Part shown: positions 1-10,279 of the stretch, one piece after another
How positions within the stretch are numbered: the first letter of the stretch is position 1
Layout of the letters: every line of letters starts with the position of its first letter
Source of the DNA: Romanomermis culicivorax
Lineage: Eukaryota > Nematoda > Enoplea > Mermithida > Mermithidae
Assembly (NCBI GenBank): GCA_963922205.1
Contig: CAWUHX010000317.1
Span: 62,001 to 126,000, forward strand
DNA: 64,000 nt
Reading direction: 5' to 3'
Position numbers and translations under genes: made by a program
Notes under the pieces: generated by a model
The model's input: the letters and a program-made list of their open reading frames with translations, nothing else
Told to the model about the DNA's origin: nothing
Database searches by the model: none

Positions 1-2878
1 ATCATCTATCCTTTTAGCCCTATTGGCCCTTCGGGCTAACTTCCTCCTTCCTAATCTTTTAATCTGGTCGTCCGTACAACCTTCCGCTCTGAATTTCCTA
101 ACCTCCTCGGCAGTATACGTAAATGGTATACCACCGTCTATACTTGGATCTCTGGGCGCTATCTGAACTGTCGGCATAACCTTGCTGACCGCAGGTTGGA
201 TGGCCTGCCTACTAGCAGGCTGCGCCGGCAATTTCGGGATATGATAAACAGTAGGCGGCTTGGCCGGAGCTTGCACGACTGTAGGCGCTGCCAGAGGCGT
301 CGGCTGCGCCGTAAAACCAGCCAGTACTTGCTCCAGCTGCTTCTGCTACTGATCTAATCTCGCTTTTTGCTCCGCAAGCTGTTTAACAAGAATCTCTTTC
401 TGCCTTTTGATTTCCTTCTCAGCTTGCTCCCTGAGCCTTACTTCAATTTCTTCTATTGTTGGACTTGCAGCAATCGTTATCAGATTGCTTTCATCCAGCA
501 TTTACTCTGCCCTGACATCCATTCCAGAAAGTAAACTTTCTGTTTGATCTACTAAAGAGGTTACCTGTGCTTCTTGATCAGGTTGTATCGATGATTCAAC
601 AGTGACCCCCTTGTCCACTTCTAAATCATCTCCTACCTGATTCAAGTCTATGGGGGTGTTGAGGTCTGCAGGTATCGCTTGTTGCTGTGCTTTCACCGCA
701 ACAGGCTCAGCCTGCATCCCCTGCACCTGATCCATAGTACTCATATCAACTCCAGATTGCTGACTCACCGCTGTGCTTACCTTAGTGCCTGTAACCGGCA
801 CTGTTGGCTGCTTACCTATCGGTGTCACCACAACCTTGTCGCCAATATGCGTAATTTGATAACCTAGAGCATCGGAGGGCAATATCGGCTCCAAAAATGG
901 TGGTTCGTAACCTGGAACGTATTCCGGTTGATACGCTAACACGCTCTTCTTCTGATTCTCCTTCATTGCGTCCTCGCTCGTATCAATCGGGTATCGCAAA
1001 CCTGGGACTCGGACAGCTATTTGATGGAAGTAAAACCTCTGATAGCAGTACGGATTATCTTTGTACTGCGGACACTCTGCCAAATGCTTCCTTTTATCTT
1101 CTGGTCTTTGCTCCCATGATTTCGTCTTGAGCCAAAATCGGATCGGCAAAAATCCGAAACGATTTCCCCAACATGTAATCGCATCGCCTTTAGTTGGCGT
1201 ATGTACCTCTGTTACTGGAAGACTATTCAAAAACGATAAATACTGACCATACCTATCTCCCCTCCACAACATCTTCAAGATTTGCTCCTTTCCCTCAGGG
1301 CTAAAGGATCTCAAATAGTTGTGGTCAAGGAGAGAGGTAAGGTTCTCTTCCGCTTCCTCTCTATAAGTTGGCCAAAACAAATGAAATGTAAGGGGAAGTT
1401 TATTACATACTGCCTCCAAATTCTTAAAATTGTCCTCAATCAATATTTCAGAATAAGGAGCGATATCCATACTCCAGTGTTATCTTACATACGAGTCTTT
1501 ACCATTCGATACTCTGACTGGTTCATACTCATGGTAATCAACTTCCAGAGATGTTATCTCCAACAACTGTTTCGTTTCTTTCCTATACCTTAGGAAATTC
1601 TCATATAAAACCATAGATACTGGTTCATCAAGTCTACTGAAACTCTTCCCTTGATTAACCATATCTATCACCTTCTTCGTAATTCGAGTTCTAATCTGCT
1701 TTTCCGACAAAGCTTCTTCAAACTCTTCATCCTCATTACCATATCATACCCATCCGCATTCTTACTTTTTTCTTTGACGGTATAATTGGGATGAATACCT
1801 TTAGGGATACTTACTTCTCTCCCTCTCTTCCTATTTGACTCGTAGTGAGGGAAGCTGTACTCTGTATAGCCTCCAAATGAGGTATCCATTTGGGCAGCCA
1901 TACGGGCATACACTTCCTGTCTCATCATATGATAAATAGCTGATGACTGCGGCTCTTCTACCTCTGGACTTCCGCAAAAAGTCTGCGGAAAATTCTCACC
2001 ATATATCATATTGAAAAACCTGTATAGCCTGAAGGCCATTATCTGAATCTGATCCGCTTTCATCAAATCATGCCGAAAGTACTGGAATCGGACCTCGACT
2101 TCCATAGCTAACTCATAGTGGAAAAACGCTAGGAAAAGCAACAATGAGTAGTAGGCGTCCAGTGCTGAATACCGTATTTCAAATTGCGTTAATGTGTGCC
2201 TACAGAATCATTCACGTTGCGCTCTCTGACGGAAATCAATTTGATAATAACCAATGTCCGCCAGATACAGCTCCGTGAACAACCCTTTCAGCTTAAAAGT
2301 CTCTGGGCAAAGTCCCAACTTCCTGGACATTGCCAAAAATCTCCCGTTCAACTGGCCTCCTACCTTAACTACATCATAAAAATGGCCATACGAAGACGTA
2401 ACTCTATGTTTGATCTCTGGTGTTAGATCAACATCTTGGTGCTTTCTGCCAGCGCCATTAACATTCCAGATGGTGACCAGATCTGTAACCAAGTTGTATC
2501 CAACAAGAAGCATGTCCGAATCCAAGAGCTCATGAATGAGCATCCATTCCTTCCGCATGATTGTTGTAGTATCTACAACAAAGGTGTCTCCAGTCACTGT
2601 CGAGAAGCTAATGACTCTCACGAACTCCTTCCCTTTTGGGTTATCAACCCCAGAAGCCGCGAAAACCTTACTCACATACTCTTGAGTAACTTTCTCTGTA
2701 TCAAAGCCGATAATTGGCTGTCCTTGAAACCTGCTCTCCTTCAAGGTTTCGATCATTTCAGCCACCTTACCTATTTCAACCATTTTCGGTTCCGTTAATT
2801 CCAACGGAAATCTCCCGAAACTCGTGGCAAACCATTGTTCCAATTCGCCGACTCTGACAATGCGTTTAACATTGTAGT
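1..2878 (-). pseudogene. E1 ORF3: DEDDy 3'-5' exonuclease with long C-terminal tail, disrupted, partial
   Basis: This is the exon following the splice acceptor at 2,879-2,880. The N-terminal 230 residues show a DEDDy exonuclease. Exo I is GFDTEKV (Asp at 2,700-2,702, Glu two residues on), Exo II is H-E-L-L followed by GYNLVTD near 2,485, and Exo III is [10 protein letters not shown] near 2,150. Such enzymes (RNase D, WRN, EXD families) remove nucleotides from 3' ends with two metal ions. After it come a conserved segment of about 300 residues, a Pro/Gln/Val-rich region, a coiled coil (about 350-500) and a basic Arg-rich stretch near 1-60. Defects seen are an in-frame TGA at 2,208-2,210, a small indel near 1,740, a TAA at 502-504 and a TAG near 344. 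There is no ATG at the 5' end, which fits spliced expression. The role is inferred; the fold rests on the three motifs in order. The gene runs off the left edge. Confidence 0.85.
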
Positions 2879-3580
2879 CTAAAAAATTCAGGGGAAATGT
2901 TTACAACTTTTAATGAAAATTTCTCGAAGCGGACACACATCAGTTAGACTCTACCTTCACCACAGATAGTAAGCACAAATAGGAAAAAGAAAAATTGCAA
3001 GCAGGGGACAATAAGGTACCAAACATATATTGGGTTAGTGTTGGCAGATAGTTAAACACAAGTGCAGCCCCGACTTCTACCTCATACGGGAGTACACGCA
3101 CAGACCACCTGCATCTTCCATCATTCGACTGCTAGCCGTCTCAATCCAACACCCAAAACGGCCTATCCAACCAATAAATTAAGAATTTCCAAGAAGAAAT
3201 TTAAAAATATATTTACTAGTTTACCCAAAATGTGGAAATTCATAGAAAATTAAGTAAAGATGGAATTTAGAAATTTAAATAATTTTGGAAATTATCTACC
3301 CCTAGTCGACTAGTTGCTACACTCCACTTCTTCCCCATCACATAGACGAATTTATTCAACTCGCTATGTGTGTAAAGGAATAATGTAGTTTCGCAAAAAA
3401 TCCAAATTTTTGCGCTACGGGCAGCTTTGCCACACTTTTTCAAGTTTGACAGAACAAATTTGTTCCCACTAAATTTAGAAAATTGTCTAGGCCTTCGTCT
3501 AGACACCCATGGGCTATAACATCCTGCTTTGCCCAATAAATTTTTAAGATTAACTAAGTTTAAAAACTTAGGTCACTTAC
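2879..3580 (-). other. E1 ORF3 intron (702 nt)
   Basis: The donor reads GATG|GTAAGT (gt at 3,580-3,579) and the acceptor TTTTTTAG|ACTACAATG (ag at 2,880-2,879). E2 and E3 have a donor and acceptor at the same places with introns of 684 and 698 nt. The flanking codons join as Val-Asp-Asp-Tyr-Asn-Val in phase 1. Nothing else was recognised inside. Confidence 0.75.
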
Positions 3581-3773
3581 CATCAACTAAAAAATACCGA
3601 TTATTTTGCCGCACCTGCGGCTGACCGTAGGTCAATTGGGGGTCGGTGACCAAATATTGTTTTGTCCGGCGTCCATTGGGGGGCCGGGACATTTCTTCCG
3701 CTTCTTTTTCGAATTCTACTAATTCGGCGCTATCAATTTTCACAAATTTTTTTTTTTTAATTTTTGATATGAG
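3581..3773 (-). pseudogene. E1 ORF3 short 5' exon (193 nt)
   Basis: The exon is open from a TTTTTCAG acceptor (ag at 3,775-3,774) to the GTAAGT donor. It encodes about 64 residues ending in QNNRYFLVDG, and the start of the frame is basic (KIKKKKFVKID). Elements E2 and E3 have a matching exon of 186 nt, with the end (Y/F)FL(V/I)D conserved. The frame has no ATG, so in E1 and E3 the start codon must come from an upstream leader or gag exon. No domain is recognised. The 7-nt length difference may come from the long A-run at 3,740-3,756. Confidence 0.65.
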
Positions 3774-4130
3774 CTGAAAAATCGACAAATTTTCCGCTTT
3801 CGCTACTTTTTGTCTATTTCCACTCTAAAACTCAGCGGTTTTCCAATTCTTCCAATATTCACAGAATTGGTGGGCAACAACTACTATTTCCTCCGGAAAA
3901 ATTAATCGGACTCGGGGAAATTTAAAATATAGGGCCCCGAAAAATTTTTTAAGGATTTGGGTTTTTTTTGCGAAGAGTGGTTTTTTACCAAAAATTTTTG
4001 AAAATTTTAAGATTTACGTGAAAAAAATTTAAAAATGCACGATAAATACGCAATACAAAAACACAGCGCTATGCGCTACGGCAGTTTATAATTACTAATT
4101 TTCGAATCTACAGTAAACTGCATGTCCTTA
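3774..4130 (-). other. E1 pol-ORF3 spacer
   Basis: This is AT-rich non-coding sequence between the end of the integrase region and the ORF3 splice acceptor. It aligns by eye with 34,330-34,771 of E3, sharing the run before TTTTTCAG. No gene is seen. Confidence 0.5.
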
Positions 4131-7100
4131 GGTGACACGTTATTAGACTGCAGCCATCTGCCAGTCTCCTAGCGAAAGTGCTTCAACCTGCTCACGGATA
4201 CCACCTGCTTTTTCAGCGGCTCTCTCCAGTGCGCGATTTCAAGCACATTCTCTGATAATCTCTTATTATCAGTAACAACATACTGTCCTTGCCACGGCAG
4301 ACCCAGTTTTTTCTGTTTATTGACTTTCAGCAAAACCCAATCATTGACGGAATAATCATGAGCTTTTGCTTTATGGTCAAAAAACTTTTTACTGTTCTCC
4401 GCAGCTTTCCTGATATTCTCTGAAATGACTTCATAAGTTTCTACTAAACTTTCAGTTAGTATATGCTTTTAAGCCTCATAGTTCATTGGCAGAACTATGT
4501 TTCTTGCAACACAAATACTAATGCCAAAATTAGCCTCATGACCTCTCGATAAGGCAAATGGAGAACATCTTGTTGAGGTATGAGGTGTGGCATTGTAAGC
4601 AAAAACGACAGATTGCAAATATCTGTCCCATTTATCCGAATCTTCTATAGCAACCTTTCGCAACTGCTTGATCAAGGTTTGGTTAAACCTTTCAACCATT
4701 CCATTTCCTTGTCGATGGTAGGCAGTTGTGAAAATCTTCTGACACTCCAATAATTTACACACTGACCTCATCAGATCAGCTGTAAAGCATGAACCATTAT
4801 CACTCAAGAATTTCACCAGGGTTCCATGCCTGAACACAATATTCCGAAGAAAACTGTCCACAATGGTTACAGCAGATTGATCCCGGATCATTTCTGCTTC
4901 CACCCATTTTGTAAAGTAATCTTGAAATACTATCACATATGGTCTCTTCTCACTCATGGGAGAAATTCCCACAATATCAACAGAGACTATGTCAAATGGT
5001 CCTCTAGGAATAGCTGGATTTAATGGCAGTATTGTAGCCTTCCCTGGAGTCACAATTTGACATATTGGACAAAAGCTGATCCAGCTCCGAACATCTTTTT
5101 CGATGCTCGGCCACCAGAACTGCTTTTTAATAATAGCAAGGGTTCTCTTAAACCCTTGATGCGTTATCATCACTGCTCCATGATACTGATGTAGGACAAC
5201 TTTTTTGAGAACAGAGGGCACAACAACTTGATCCTCTGTCTTGCCAAAAGTCTCTCTATATAGTATCCCTTGATTGATATAAAAGTTACTTTGAGACTTA
5301 GTGCTACTACTAGCACCTAGTTTCTCGAAGATCACTTTTAAGTCTTTATCTTTTCCTTGTAACTGTGACATTAAGGCATTTGAGATAAGCCCTTTTGGTC
5401 TACCATCTTCAATTTCTGGGGCTTCTTCAAACTCCTTCTCCTTCGGTTCAAAAATTCTCTTCACTTCTTCTACAGGTTTGGCTTGCTCAGGAGGATGTCC
5501 TTTTTCCTCCTGCTGCAAGTTTTTTGCCATTTGTCTAGTGACTACTGCCTCAATTTCATATTTCTCAGGCATTCGATAATTATCAAATTCGGGAGAAATA
5601 TTAAGTTGAGTTTCATCACTAACACCATACTTTGAAGCCACTGAAGCTGTGGCCATCTTCACCGAAGTGAAGACTCCTACAGCCTCATCCACTTCATCTC
5701 CTCTGAGTTCCCGAAGTTGTTTCACTAAAACTTTATGGTTTTGGTTAATGACTTCGTCTTCAGCAAGAGATTTCACATCTCCTTTCTGAAAGATAAGATC
5801 CCCTTTTGGTGGCAACTTCTCTTTCTGTTCATCTGGTTCCTCCTTCCTGGAGAGAAAATCAGCCATGGCATTCTGTCTGCCAGGCAGGTACTCCAACTTG
5901 TGATTAAACTGGCAAATGAATGCATACCACCTCTTGAGTTTGTCATTAGTCTGTGTGTTGACCCTCATTGATAATAATGGTTTGTGGTCCGTTTGAATCG
6001 TGACCTTTTGGCTCAAAAGATAATGTTTATAAATTTTTAGGCTGTATACCACAGCTAAGCATTCCCTTTCGATGGCACACCATTTCCTTTCTTCTGCCCG
6101 CAATATCGGACTATTGTAGGCTATTACCCAACGTTCCGAGTCAGTCTCTTGACATAACACTGCTCCCAATGCAATTCCACTCGCATCCCTTTGAAGAATG
6201 AATCGCGCAGATCCATCTAAAATTGGATGTCTTAAGAAAGGTACTGACGTCAATGCTACTTTGAGCTTCTCAAAAGTTGTGTAAAGCAACTCCGTCACAT
6301 TCGATGTTCCCTTCTTGCCTGTTAATTTGTACAAGGGTTCAGCTAGTGCTGCTAGGTCCGGTATAAATTTCTTACACCATTGTAGCATACCTAGGAATCT
6401 TTGCATTTTCTTAACAGAATCCGGGAACGGAAATTCCATTATGACCTTGACCTTCTTAGGATCCGGAGAAATTCCGTTCGCATCAAAGATGTGCCCTAAA
6501 AAGTGCACCTTCTTGGGAAGAAATTCACATTTCTCTGGCTTAAGAGTCAACTTCGCCTTCCTTAATGCTTCTAGCACCATTTTCAAATTCTCTAAGTGTT
6601 CCTCGAACGTATTTGAGAAGATGATAATATCATCTATGTACACTAGGCAAATTTTCCATACCAAATCCCCAAGGATTCTCTCCATCATCCTTTGGAATTC
6701 AGCACGTGCATTCTTCAATCCAAACGGCATCACTTTAAACTGAAACAAGCCCTCTTGGCATGTAAAAGCTGTTTTCTCCTTGCTCTCCTCCATCAGGACC
6801 TGCCAATATCCCGACTTCAAATCTAGAGTCCTATAGAACTTAGCTCTTCCAAGGCAATCTAAATAATCATCCATTCTCCGGATGGGATATTTATCATCCT
6901 TGGTCACTTCGTTTATACCTCTAAAATCAACTACTGGTCTCGTAGTTCCATCTTTCTTTACAACTAGGAACAGAGGTGCAGCCCACGGTGACTTCCAGGG
7001 CTCGATCACTCCCTGATCTAACATCTCTTTTATGTGTCGCCTCACTCCAGGCCGACTATTAATTGAAGCTCTGTAATATCTTTTTGCTACAGGTCTTGAA

Positions 7101-7234
7101 TCTCCTGTATCTATCTTACACGTCAGAGCTGGGGTTGTAGTAGCCGGATCACCAGGCAAACTAAAGACATCTCTGTACTCTACAGCTTCCGCCTTCTGCT
7201 CTTCCGAAATTTTTGCCTTTGAATCATCTTGCAC
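4131..7234 (-). pseudogene. pol: E1 pol: reverse transcriptase, RNase H, integrase
   Basis: An open stretch of 921 codons (7,234 to 4,469) carries, in order: RT with the catalytic YIDD box (VYIDDIIIFSN, near 6,650), RNase H (LQRDASGIALGAVL and the TDHKPL box), an integrase zinc finger (HQYHGAV...H, then CPICQ near 5,065), the DDE core (VSVDIVGI, FLSDNGSCF, GMVERFNQT) and a GPY/F-like module (GLPWQGQYVV). The codon order RT-RNaseH-IN is that of Ty3/gypsy (Metaviridae). The TAA at 4,469 is internal, because E3 has a Tyr codon there and homology continues to about 4,130 with further stops. At 7,180-7,234 the frame overlaps gag-protease. E3 has one extra base and E2 is in one frame here, so this is a deletion rather than programmed frameshifting. 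RT and integrase catalytic residues are all present. Confidence 0.93.
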
Positions 7235-9587
7235 AGTGAAGTATAGAACTCTACAGAATCAGATTTTGATAATGCAGGCATTCCTTCCTTTACCATGCAG
7301 GTCTGATATTCTTTTTCCTCCTTTATCTTTTTCATTTCCTTCACCTTCTTGTACGTATCATCATCTTTAATAAGCATAGATTCTGTATAGCCAATGATTT
7401 GATCTCTCTCAAACCGACAACCAGAACCTGTGGTATTGGAGATTAGTACTACAAACTCCTCTTGTGATCCGTCTACAACAGCTTTCTCCATTCTGAACTT
7501 CCTTTCAGAATCTTTCGATTTGACAATAATTCCGTTCAACGTGGCATCTCCATGTTGATCCAAAAGTTTTGCCTTCATCAAAACATCTGTTCCATATGGA
7601 ATGTAGGTTTCACTACATGCAACAATTGCAACAGTTGTCTTTAGCAGACAAACTTTTGGATAAACAATTTGATTTATGCAATCAGTCGATGCCACACTGA
7701 CTTTAGTCACTTCTTCCATTACCGTTTGCACAGTAGTGACAGGAGGAACTTGAACTACGTCAATCCTCTTTTCAATGCCTTGTATCATCATGGCATTTCT
7801 TTTGAAATCAATCACCACACCTAAATCTATGTGCGCTAAAAAATCTGTGCCCAAGATCAGGTCCTCACCTGCATCTGGCAACACTATAGCATTGACTGGA
7901 AAATTTCCAAATTCAGTCTTCATACAAACTGGTACATACCCATAGGCATGCACAATTTTTCCATCAGCTACAGTCACTTTAAGAATAGGAGGGTACACTG
8001 TATAATCAACGTCTAATGCCCTTTTCATGAGCTTAGAAGACATGACAGTACACTGAGCTCCTGTATGAATTAAAGCTCTGGTAGCCCTTTCTTTAATAAC
8101 TAAATTTATGTAGAATGGAACCGTTTTCGGATAATTTTCCAACAATCTTCTCTCTATGTCTGTCGCTTTTCTTCCATACATCACATGAGCCAACTCTCTT
8201 TCCTTTACCTTCTCTAGAGGTGTCACCTTATCCAGGTGAATAATACTTCCGAGAACCAAACTAGAAGATTTGTTTCTACTCTGATCACTTTCATCATCCA
8301 CATCCGTATGGCTTGTCACCATTACGTTATGCGAACTAGGTTGCGACTGGTCCAAAACAAATGATCCAGATTGATCCTGGACGGTACTAGCCTGAATAGC
8401 TGGTTGACTAGTTGATGCAAGTAGTATCAACTGAGGCTGCCTCTGCAACTGGATGCCTTGCTCTCTAAGTCTGCAGAATTCCCTGTATCTCTCAAATTCT
8501 GGGTCATACCCATACATTTGATCTTCTTCAGGGAATCCTACATAATAGGCACCTCTTCCTCTTCCTCTAAATCCAAACTGAGGTCCACCTCTATCTCTAA
8601 AACTTCCTCTAAATGAAGCATTCATATCACCACCATAATACTGATTAGGCATGCCACGTTTAAATCCACTGCGTTGCTGTTGCTGACGCCAGTATGCTAA
8701 TGTTTTACACTCCTCCGTAGTATGAGTATTATTCTTATGATATATGCAGTAGGGTCTCTGCTGCTTCAACTGCTTCTGCTTTTCAGTAGACGCAGTCTTC
8801 ACAGTAGTCAACTCCTTTAAAGCTTCATTCTGAGTAACTTGTACTTTATCCACTTTCTGAACCAATTGCAGCCATTCGTTTGAGAGAATAGCTAAAAAAG
8901 ACTCCTTGGCCTGCTCCTCGTTAGACTTTTTGACATCATGAGGCGATGGGCCAGGTTGCATCTCTTCAGCATTCTCCTCACTTCTCTCCTCTTCCATTGC
9001 CTTTTGCAACTGATTTTGTGGTCTTGACTTCGTCTGGTTATACTTTTTAGTACTTCCATATGGAGCATTCCCTACAAAAGCAATTTCTGGGCACTTCTCC
9101 TCCATAGCTACAACTTGATTCACCACAATTGGTTTATCCTTGGCTCCAAAAGTAGTAAACACATTTTTATACTAGTTATCAATCTGAGTTACAGCGTATG
9201 CAAGGTCTTGCCAAGTTTTCATCGATGGCAATACGTCCTGCAACTCCGTCTGATATAACGGACTACTCTTATAAATAAAGGCATTAATAATATTCTCTTG
9301 CCTTACTTGATCACTCTGATCTGCATAGACCAGATCCACATGATTACTCATCCTCTTTAAAAACTCTAAGGCTGACTCGCCTTCCTCCTGTTTCATATTA
9401 AACAACTCTCTTTTGAGCATCATCAAATCAAAAGTTGGCGCGAGATACTTTAAAATATTTCTCCGCGCTTCTGTATAACCTGAGGACGTTCTTGCTATCC
9501 TCCTTGCCAATTTTGAGACAACCTTCTCAAACACTCCTTCTTCACTTTATCCACAGTATTCTCCAGAAATTCACTTTCCAGATCAGT
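7180..9587 (-). pseudogene. gag: E1 gag (capsid and nucleocapsid) and protease, 3' part of gag
   Basis: The capsid region is at 9,587-9,170 (LKYLAPTFDLMMLKREL; ALEFLKRMSNHVDLVYA), followed by a linker and a CHHC zinc knuckle (CIYHKNNTHTTEEC, C-x2-H-x4-H-x4-C, near 8,740). A glycine/arginine-rich stretch ([10 protein letters not shown]) precedes the retroviral-type aspartic protease near 8,090-7,830. The protease triad reads IHTGAQ, so the catalytic Asp has become His (GAT to CAT). The flap and ILGTDFLAH region are otherwise intact. Defects are an in-frame TAG at 9,172-9,174 and a small indel near 9,515. The capsid frame is cut by E2 at 9,587 and resumes at 23,993. Confidence 0.9.
9584..9587. 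repeat. Target-site duplication of E2, left copy (CAGT)
   Basis: CAGT immediately precedes the 5' LTR of E2 and recurs directly after the 3' LTR at 23,993-23,996. Removing E2 and one copy restores continuity of the E1 gag frame. A 4-6-bp duplication is usual for Ty3/gypsy integrases. Confidence 0.9.
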
Positions 9588-10183
9588 TGTTAAGCACCCT
9601 GTTGATGCCAATTCGCGTGGGGAAATCGCCATGCAAATCGAGCAAAGGGACGACCAGCGGCGCAGACATTTGCATAGAGATGGAGTGCCAAAGAAAGACC
9701 AAAAAGATAGTGAAAAATCATTGTTCACTATATTTCCGTTTTTATTATACTTTCGTTATTTTGCTGGCGTCCCTAAATATAATTCCCAGCAAGTCAACTT
9801 TGTTTTGCATATTGTTCAACTGTGGTTTATCCACATTCTTGATTTACATATTTGTTTATTATTTAGATTATTCGTATCGACGAAGGCGGAGGGCCAGAGG
9901 CCCAGGCGCCAGCTTGCACCAGGTAAGCTTTGGGAAACCTTCACGGGTTATACCCAAGTATGTTTATCCCTGAGGGGATTCCTTGTCTCAGCTAGGAGAC
10001 TGTGGAGCTCTTTGGTGACGCCCCGTCTTTTAGAGTAAAGTTTATCTTTGTTGCTGTAGGTCAGGGATATTTGGACTGTTGCACTATCACCGAGGCTTAG
10101 CCAAGGGATTAGTTCTAACAGGTCAGATCAGACCCGAAGGCACCATCTTTTCTTACGACTCTTAAGGAAAGACTTGCACAACA
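9588..10183 (+). repeat. E2 5' LTR (596 bp)
   Basis: It starts TGTTAAGCACCC and ends CTTGCACAACA, with TG...CA ends. It matches 23,396-23,992 along its whole length. It contains the AT-rich stretch CCCTAAATATAATTCCC near 9,770, a candidate core promoter (inference), and a strong splice donor at 9,922/9,923. Confidence 0.95.
9918..9930 (+). promoter_or_regulatory. Candidate leader splice donor inside the LTR (CACCAG|GTAAGC)
   Basis: The sequence is a near-consensus 5' splice site, with gt at 9,923-9,924 and the same site in the 3' LTR at 23,731. If transcription starts upstream in the LTR, this donor could be joined to the TTTTTCAG acceptor at 17,299 to make the subgenomic ORF3 message. The pairing is inferred. 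Confidence 0.45.
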
Positions 10184-10203
10184 AGTGGTGGCTTTTAACT
10201 CCT
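10184..10203 (+). promoter_or_regulatory. Candidate primer-binding site of E2
   Basis: The 20 nt after the 5' LTR contain TGGTGGCTTTTAAC. E1 (25,200-25,219, minus) and E3 (27,622-27,640) have the related TGGTGGACTCTTAAC and TAGTGGACTCTTAAC at the same distance from the LTR end. Conservation between families argues for priming. The match is not the usual tRNA 3' end with a T-loop complement, so the primer is not identified. Confidence 0.5.
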
Positions 10204-10279
10204 TACCACGGAACTTCATAGTCAGACTAGGAGAAAAGAAAATCCTCCAGGTTTCTATCGAAAGTTAGCAGGTTTTAAA

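Larger units (their letters stand above)
1..9587 (-). mobile_element. Ty3/gypsy-type LTR retrotransposon E1, 3' part (runs off left edge)
   Basis: This is the larger piece of a minus-strand retrotransposon whose 5' part lies at 23,993-25,700. Reading leftward it holds the gag capsid region, protease, reverse transcriptase, RNase H, integrase, a short ORF3 exon, an intron and the ORF3 exonuclease exon. The 3' LTR lies outside the window. The two pieces are separated by the insertion of E2: gag stops at a Thr-Asp junction at 9,587 and resumes at 23,993, with CAGT on both sides. E1 is the same family as E3 (27,116-37,435), with clear codon-level similarity throughout. It is the best preserved of the three in pol, having one open stretch of 921 codons, but it has lost the protease catalytic Asp and has stops in ORF3. 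Confidence 0.93.

Noticed and set aside
2208..2210. Selenocysteine at the TGA in ORF3
   Set aside because: The homologous E2 codon is CGG (Arg), there is no Cys in relatives, and no SECIS-like element was seen; a CGA to TGA change is simpler.
7180..7234. Programmed frameshift between protease and RT in E1
   Set aside because: E2 and E3 have gag, protease and RT in one frame; E1 has one base fewer than E3 at the junction, so it is a mutation.
9587..10038. Open frames of 128 and 135 codons on the plus strand, and 23,395-23,847
   Set aside because: They lie within the E2 LTRs and overlap each other in different frames; they are chance openings in non-coding LTR.
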